Source: Thiobacillus sp. UBA6918
GTDB taxonomy: Bacteria > Pseudomonadota > Gammaproteobacteria > Burkholderiales > Thiobacillaceae
Length of the DNA: 11,070 nucleotides
Reading direction: 5' to 3'
Assembly: GCA_002450925.1 (NCBI GenBank)
Contig: DKAU01000019.1
Span: forward strand, 1-11,070
The notes under the pieces: generated by a model
What the model was told of the DNA's origin: nothing
The model's database searches: none
What the model saw: the letters and a program-made list of their open reading frames with translations, nothing else
Position numbers and translations under genes: made by a program
Shown here: positions 7,067 through 11,070 of the stretch, in pieces
Position numbering within the stretch: position 1 is the stretch's first letter
Layout of the letters: each line of letters begins with the position of its first letter

Positions 7067-7751
7067 TGATGTGATCAGGCAGTATCTGCCGCTGGTCAAG
7101 CGCATCGCATATCACATGATGGCCAGATTGCCGGCCAGCGTAGAGGTGGATGACCTGATTCAAGTAGGCCTGATCGGCCTGATGGATGCGGTGGATCGCT
7201 TCGACGGCAGCCAGGGCGCGCAATTCGAGTCCTATGCAACACAGAGAATACGCGGCGCCATGCTGGACGACCTGCGTGATGCGGACTGGCTTCCGCGTCA
7301 TATTCGTCAAAAATCCAGACAGATCGAATCTGCGATCAACAGACTGGCACAACGCCATGGGCGCCCGCCGACCGAGCAGGAGATATCTAACGAGCTTGGT
7401 ATTTCATTAAGCGATTTTCAAAGCATGCTGGGTGATGTCAAAGGCAACCAGCTTCTGTATTACGAAGATTTTTCCGATGAGGAAAGCAGCAACTTCCTGG
7501 AGCGTTATCTCATCGATGACATGTCGGATCCGCTCTCGCTGCTTGAAGATGAAGGCTTCCGCAAAGGCTTGATTAAGGCCATTGATGATTTGCCTGAGCG
7601 AGAGCGCAACCTGATGGGCATGTACTATGAACAGGATATGAACTTGAAGGAAATCGGTGCAGTTATGGGTGTTTCTGAATCACGCATCTGTCAGCTGCAT
7701 TCTCAAGCGGTGGCACGCTTGCGTGCCAAGATGAAACCCTGGAAGAACTGA
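7026..7751 (+). CDS. fliA: Flagellar sigma factor FliA (sigma-28)
   Basis: FliA directs transcription of late flagellar genes (filament, motor, chemotaxis) and is normally held by the anti-sigma factor FlgM. From the ATG at 7026 it is 241 residues, the usual length. AAAGGTGG at 7015-7022 serves as ribosome binding site; a longer reading from TTG at 6984 would add 14 residues with no match to the family. Region 2 is intact (LPLVKRIAYHMMARLPASVE, then DDLIQVGLIGLMDAVDRFD and FESYATQRIRGAMLDDLR). Region 3 follows around 90-155. Region 4 has the helix-turn-helix NLKEIGAVMGVSESRICQLH near the C-terminus. The start lies within the end of flhG, so the two are translationally linked. No flgM is seen in the window. 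Confidence 0.98.
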   Translation: MGALAIVQKKSSNDDVIRQYLPLVKRIAYHMMARLPASVEVDDLIQVGLIGLMDAVDRFDGSQGAQFESYATQRIRGAMLDDLRDADWLPRHIRQKSRQIESAINRLAQRHGRPPTEQEISNELGISLSDFQSMLGDVKGNQLLYYEDFSDEESSNFLERYLIDDMSDPLSLLEDEGFRKGLIKAIDDLPERERNLMGMYYEQDMNLKEIGAVMGVSESRICQLHSQAVARLRAKMKPWKN

Positions 7752-7786
7752 TTCTCCAAACGGTTCTTGTCTAAGGAGGTATGTCC

Positions 7787-8053
7787 ATGGATGAGACTGT
7801 AAATAACGCTGGATCAAGTCCCGCCCCGGGCCTGACTGCCCTGGAGGAAAAGTTTCCTCGCATAGTCAAGGCACTCTGTGAGCTATGGGGAAAAGAAGGC
7901 TATGAGCCATATCTCCAGAGTCTCGTTTTCGATCAGCGCGGAGGAAGGCAGGGCTTCCCTCCGGATGTGAGCATGGAGTTGTTCACCTTGTTCCAGCTTC
8001 TCGATTATCAAGCCGAGGATGATGTCTGGGAAGAGAGTAACCAGGATCTCTAG
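7787..8053 (+). CDS. Small acidic protein of unknown function, last gene of the flagellar operon
   Basis: An 88-residue, acidic, soluble protein that I cannot assign to a named family. A low-complexity start rich in Asn, Ser and Pro (1-16) is followed by a compact region at 17-75 that looks folded: FPRIVKALCELWG, then SLVFDQRGGRQGFP (46-58, with a glycine- and arginine-rich turn), then SMELFTLFQLLDY. It has no membrane segment or signal peptide. The strong TAAGGAGG at 7772-7779 sits too close to an ATG at 7781 but is ideally spaced for the ATG at 7787, so the latter is chosen. It begins 35 bases after fliA with no promoter visible between, so it is probably co-expressed. It does not resemble FlgM or the FlhB C-terminal domain. 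A role linked to flagella or to FliA is suggested only by position. Confidence 0.8.
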   Translation: MDETVNNAGSSPAPGLTALEEKFPRIVKALCELWGKEGYEPYLQSLVFDQRGGRQGFPPDVSMELFTLFQLLDYQAEDDVWEESNQDL

Positions 8054-8078
8054 AAAGAAACTTTAGAGCTTCTGTTTT
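8048..8078 (+). terminator. Possible weak terminator between the convergent flagellar operon and copA
   Basis: An inverted repeat CTCT(AG)AAAG-AAA-CTTTAGAG occupies 8048-8068 and is followed by a T-rich stretch to about 8078. It would form an 8-bp stem with a two-base bulge and a three-base loop, but it is AT-rich and therefore weak. It overlaps both the stop codon of the small gene (8051-8053) and the stop of copA (8063-8065). It is the only candidate terminator between the two convergent transcripts. Confidence 0.3.
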
Positions 8079-10417
8079 CGTAACAGCAGCGCATTCGTTA
8101 CAACCGACACCGAACTCATCGCCATGGCCGCACCGGCAAACACCGGGCTTAACAGGCCGAGCGCCGCGAGCGGAATGCCCAGCACGTTGTAGATAAACGC
8201 AAAAAACAGGTTCTGCCGTATCTTGCGCAAGGTCGCGCGGGAAAGCGCAATGGCATCCGCCAATCCGGCAAGATCGTGTCGCGCCAGAGTGATGTCGGCG
8301 GTTTCCTTGGCGATGTCGGTACCCATGCCCATGGCAAAGCTGGCATCGGCCTGGGCCAGTGCAGGAGCATCGTTGATGCCGTCGCCCGCCATGCCGACTT
8401 TCCTGCCGTCTTTTTGCATCGCTGCGATGGCCAGAGCCTTGTCCTGGGGCGTTTGCCGAGCCTGAAAGTTGTGAATGCCAAGTTTGAATGCAACAGCATG
8501 GGCGGCAGCTTCCTGGTCACCAGTCAGCATGACGACATCAATTCCCATGCTGCGCAGAGTTTTCATGGCGTCAGGGGTGTTGGATCGCAGCGTGTCGGCC
8601 AGCCACAGGGTTCCCAGATGCTTTCCGTTGCGTGCAACGTGAATCGGTGTCGCGGCTTCTTCTTCGGCAACAGGATCAATGCGGATGTTTACGGATTGCA
8701 GCAGGCTGGTGGTGCCGGCAATTGCGCTTTCGCCAGCGATGTTGCCTCGCACGCCTTGTCCCGGCAGGGCTGCGAATTGTTCGACCATGTGGATGTTTAT
8801 GTCCTTCGCACGCGCAGCTTCGACAATGGCTTTTGCCAGAGGATGCTCGGAATTCTGTTCCAGCGATGCGGCCACGCCAATCAATTGATCTTCACTAATG
8901 CCGGGGGCGGGCTTGATGGAGGCCAGACTGAATTCTCCAGTCGTGAGGGTGCCGGTTTTGTCCACGGCCAGTACATTGAGCTTGCCGACTGTTTCCAGCG
9001 CTTCGGCATTGCGGAACAGGATGCCTTGCTGAGCGCCACGACCTGTTCCGGCCATGATGGCGGCGGGCGTGGCCAGGCCCAGGGCGCACGGACAGGCAAT
9101 GACCAGCACGCTGACTGCGCGGATCAATGCTTCGCTCCAGTTGCCCAGCCAGAAGCCGCTTGCGATGAAAGTGATCAGAGCAATGCCGATGACGACGGGA
9201 ACGAAAATGCCGGAAACCTGGTCGGCAAGTTTCTGGATCGGTGCCTTGGAGCCTTGAGTTGCTTCGGTTAGCCGAATGATTTCTGAGATGCGGCTGTGTT
9301 CTCCGACACCTGTCGCCCGGATGGTGAGGGTGCCCAGCGTGTTTTGCGTGGCGGCGTAGACCTTGTCGCCAACGCGCTTGAATACCGGCAGTGATTCTCC
9401 GGTCAGTGCGGCCTCCTCGATTTCCGATTCGCCTTCTTCCACGGTGCCGTCAACCGGCAAGCGTTCGCCAGGGCGTACACGAATCCGATCGCCGGCGAGA
9501 ATGTCGCGGATGGAGGTTTCGACGAATTCGCCATTACGTTCCACCCACGCGGTTTGCGGCGTGAGCGCGAGCAGTTTCTCGATGGCGTCCAGGGTCTTGC
9601 GCTTGGCCCGCGCTTCCAGCAGTTTGCCCATCCGGACGAGGGTGATGACTGCAGCACCGGCTTCGAAATAGACCGGCTGGTCGTGCAGGCCCATGAACGT
9701 CACCACGGTGCTGAGTCCCCAGGCCATGCTGGTGCCCAGGGCCACCAGCACATCCATGTTCGCCCCGCCACCGCGCAAGGCATTGAACCCGCCGCGGTAG
9801 AAACGCCAGCCGGCGATGAACTGCACGGGCGTGGCAAGAAGAAACTGCAGCCAGCGTGGCAGCCACTCGTGAGACATGCCAAAAGGGGTGCCGAGCATGG
9901 GCAGCATCAGCGGAAGGGTCAGGACGACAGCCGCCCAAAACACCAGCCATTCCTTGTGTGCGGCGCGGACTTCCTGCATGCGCGCTTCTTCGCGGTTCTT
10001 TTCATCCCACACTTCGGCGCCATAACCTGTTTTGCTGATGGCGGCGAGCACGTCTTCGATGTTTGCCTCGGGCTGGAGTGTGACGCGTGCAGTTTCAGAG
10101 GCAAGGTTTACCGAGATTTCAACGCCCGGCAGCTTGCTGGCGACATTCTCGATGCGCGCTGCACAACTTGCACAGGTCATGCCGGTGATTTTCAGCAGTA
10201 CGTGGCGGGGAGGTACGTCGAAGCCGGTTTTGCGGATGGTGTCGAGAATTTGCGCAGCCGTGGTTTCGGCGGTGCGGAAATGGATGGAGGCAGTCTCGGA
10301 GGCGAGGTTCACCGCCGCTTCCACGCCCGGCAGTTTGTTGAGCTGCTTTTCCAGACGGGTGGAGCATGACGCGCAGGTCATGCCGGAAACGGGGAAGGTG
10401 AGTTTTTCTTCGCTCAT
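8063..10417 (-). CDS. copA: Cu(I)-exporting P1B-type ATPase CopA
   Basis: CopA pumps Cu(I) from cytoplasm to periplasm at the expense of ATP. The 784-residue protein is complete. Two N-terminal heavy-metal-associated domains carry GMTCASC motifs, with cysteine pairs C15/C18 and C82/C85. These are followed by membrane helices, the actuator motif TGES (339-342), the transport-site CPC in helix 6 (442-444), the phosphorylation motif DKTGT (D486), the nucleotide-binding region, GDGIND (678-683), and a final helix with the MSS motif (MAMSSVSVVTNALLL). CPC together with the conserved Asn and MSS residues indicates Cu(I)/Ag(I) specificity. The ATG at 10417 overlaps the stop of mnmC (ATGA, 10414-10417), so translation is probably coupled; the ribosome binding site is weak (GCAGG close to the start). 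No CueR-type operator is seen inside the window; any copper-responsive promoter would have to lie upstream of or within mnmC. Confidence 0.98.
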   Translation of the reverse strand: MSEEKLTFPVSGMTCASCSTRLEKQLNKLPGVEAAVNLASETASIHFRTAETTAAQILDTIRKTGFDVPPRHVLLKITGMTCASCAARIENVASKLPGVEISVNLASETARVTLQPEANIEDVLAAISKTGYGAEVWDEKNREEARMQEVRAAHKEWLVFWAAVVLTLPLMLPMLGTPFGMSHEWLPRWLQFLLATPVQFIAGWRFYRGGFNALRGGGANMDVLVALGTSMAWGLSTVVTFMGLHDQPVYFEAGAAVITLVRMGKLLEARAKRKTLDAIEKLLALTPQTAWVERNGEFVETSIRDILAGDRIRVRPGERLPVDGTVEEGESEIEEAALTGESLPVFKRVGDKVYAATQNTLGTLTIRATGVGEHSRISEIIRLTEATQGSKAPIQKLADQVSGIFVPVVIGIALITFIASGFWLGNWSEALIRAVSVLVIACPCALGLATPAAIMAGTGRGAQQGILFRNAEALETVGKLNVLAVDKTGTLTTGEFSLASIKPAPGISEDQLIGVAASLEQNSEHPLAKAIVEAARAKDINIHMVEQFAALPGQGVRGNIAGESAIAGTTSLLQSVNIRIDPVAEEEAATPIHVARNGKHLGTLWLADTLRSNTPDAMKTLRSMGIDVVMLTGDQEAAAHAVAFKLGIHNFQARQTPQDKALAIAAMQKDGRKVGMAGDGINDAPALAQADASFAMGMGTDIAKETADITLARHDLAGLADAIALSRATLRKIRQNLFFAFIYNVLGIPLAALGLLSPVFAGAAMAMSSVSVVTNALLLRKQKL

Positions 10418-11070
10418 GCCTGCAATGATCGCTTATTTTTCCTGAGTTCGCGGAGAAGAAAGCGCCCCGGGTCCATGGCGCCCCAAAGATCTCGCGGCAG
10501 CATCCAGGGTTCGCCGTCCAGTCTGGCAACCAGTGCCTCTGCCAGGAAGGGCGCCCAGACCAGTCCGCGCGCACCCAGGCCGGTCAGTACGTGCAGGCCG
10601 GCCTTGCGCGAAAGCTCGGCGAGGGAGGATTCGGGTTTGAGCGTGGCGTTGTCATCCATGATCTGACCCACAATCGGCAATCGGTCGGGCGTGGCGGCAC
10701 GGAAACTGACGCGCGCCTTCAATGATCCGACATCCACTGAAGGAGGAAGTTGCAGCAACCGGGAAAGCCTGGACACATTGGCGTCCTGGTCTGCTTCACG
10801 CGGCGCAGGATCATCATCGAACGCGAAGCTTGCCCCGATGTTGCCGATGCCATGGCGTGTAGGCAGGACATAACCTTCGCGTGTGACGGGGATTCTCAAA
10901 TCGGGCAGGCAGCCATCGGGCAAGGTCGTGATCTGGCCGCGCACGGGCGAGAGCGGCAGCCCGGCAAAAGAGGAAGCCTCGTGGGCATTCGTCAGGATGA
11001 CGACTTCGCTTTCTGCAAGCAGGGTTTCGTTTGACCACACGCGCCAGCCATCGGCTGTCTTTTCGAGTCG
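10414..11070 (-). CDS. mnmC: MnmC C-terminal FAD-dependent oxidoreductase domain, partial at right edge
   Basis: MnmC completes the 5-methylaminomethyl-2-thiouridine modification at the wobble base of certain tRNAs. Its C-terminal FAD domain removes the carboxymethyl group and its N-terminal domain methylates. The window shows the last 218 residues, open at the right edge. Features typical of MnmC are VILTNAHEA, SPVRGQITTLP, RVSFRAATPDRLPIVG, and GLGARGLVWAPFLAEALVARL followed by LPRDLWGAMDPGRFLLRELR. These include the late glycine-rich FAD contact and the family's usual C-terminal block. Whether the methyltransferase domain is fused upstream cannot be seen. A generic DAO-family oxidoreductase is the alternative, but the C-terminal block argues for MnmC. 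Its stop overlaps the copA start by ATGA. Confidence 0.88.
   Translation of the reverse strand, partial: RLEKTADGWRVWSNETLLAESEVVILTNAHEASSFAGLPLSPVRGQITTLPDGCLPDLRIPVTREGYVLPTRHGIGNIGASFAFDDDPAPREADQDANVSRLSRLLQLPPSVDVGSLKARVSFRAATPDRLPIVGQIMDDNATLKPESSLAELSRKAGLHVLTGLGARGLVWAPFLAEALVARLDGEPWMLPRDLWGAMDPGRFLLRELRKNKRSLQA

Noticed and set aside
7787..8053. The small gene as the missing FlhB C-terminal domain
   Set aside because: It lacks NPTH and the conserved VAKG and late Pro/Tyr motifs of FlhBC, and it is acidic with an unrelated pattern.
8276..9271. A 331-codon plus-strand open frame
   Set aside because: It lies wholly opposite copA, whose motifs are all in the minus frame. The plus translation has no recognisable domain and is rich in Cys, Gln and His as expected of an antisense shadow.
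9554..10369. A 271-codon plus-strand open frame
   Set aside because: Antisense to the N-terminal half of copA, with mirrored composition and no motif or ribosome binding site.

Overview
The window looks like chromosomal DNA from a betaproteobacterium, probably a facultatively denitrifying, flagellated member of the Nitrosomonadales/Gallionellales type. This placement is inferred from moderate-to-high GC, from the flagellar gene order flhB-flhA-flhF-flhG-fliA, and from the style of the proteins. No rRNA or other taxonomic marker is present, so it is tentative. I see no tRNA or rRNA gene, insertion sequence, CRISPR array or prophage. Coding density is high and no gene-free stretch exceeds about 190 bases.

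Left block, minus strand (1-2220): a nitric oxide reductase operon. It reads, in transcription order, a small three-helix membrane protein of unknown function, norC (membrane-anchored cytochrome c subunit) and norB (catalytic subunit, cut by the left edge). All expected haem and FeB ligands of a cytochrome c-dependent NO reductase are present in NorB. A near-perfect FNR/DNR-type box sits at the right distance upstream to drive the operon under low oxygen or NO.

Middle block, plus strand (2341-8053): a flagellar operon. It encodes the export-gate proteins FlhB and FlhA, the polar-placement GTPase FlhF, its MinD-like partner FlhG, the flagellar sigma factor FliA, and a small uncharacterised protein. 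The genes overlap or nearly touch and are probably co-transcribed. Two members are unusual. FlhB stops just before its autocleavage domain and so lacks the NPTH site. FlhG has lost its Walker A lysine but keeps a recognisable N-terminal helix of the kind that activates FlhF.

Right block, minus strand (8063-11070): the C-terminal oxidoreductase part of MnmC (tRNA wobble-uridine modification, cut by the right edge) overlaps by ATGA with copA, a complete Cu(I)-exporting P1B-type ATPase with two metal-binding domains. It converges on the flagellar operon.

Most of this is well-known biology. The best candidates for something new are the truncated FlhB (which needs a C-terminal partner from elsewhere or works without one), the ATPase-degenerate FlhG, the unassigned membrane protein leading the nor operon, and the small conserved-looking gene after fliA.
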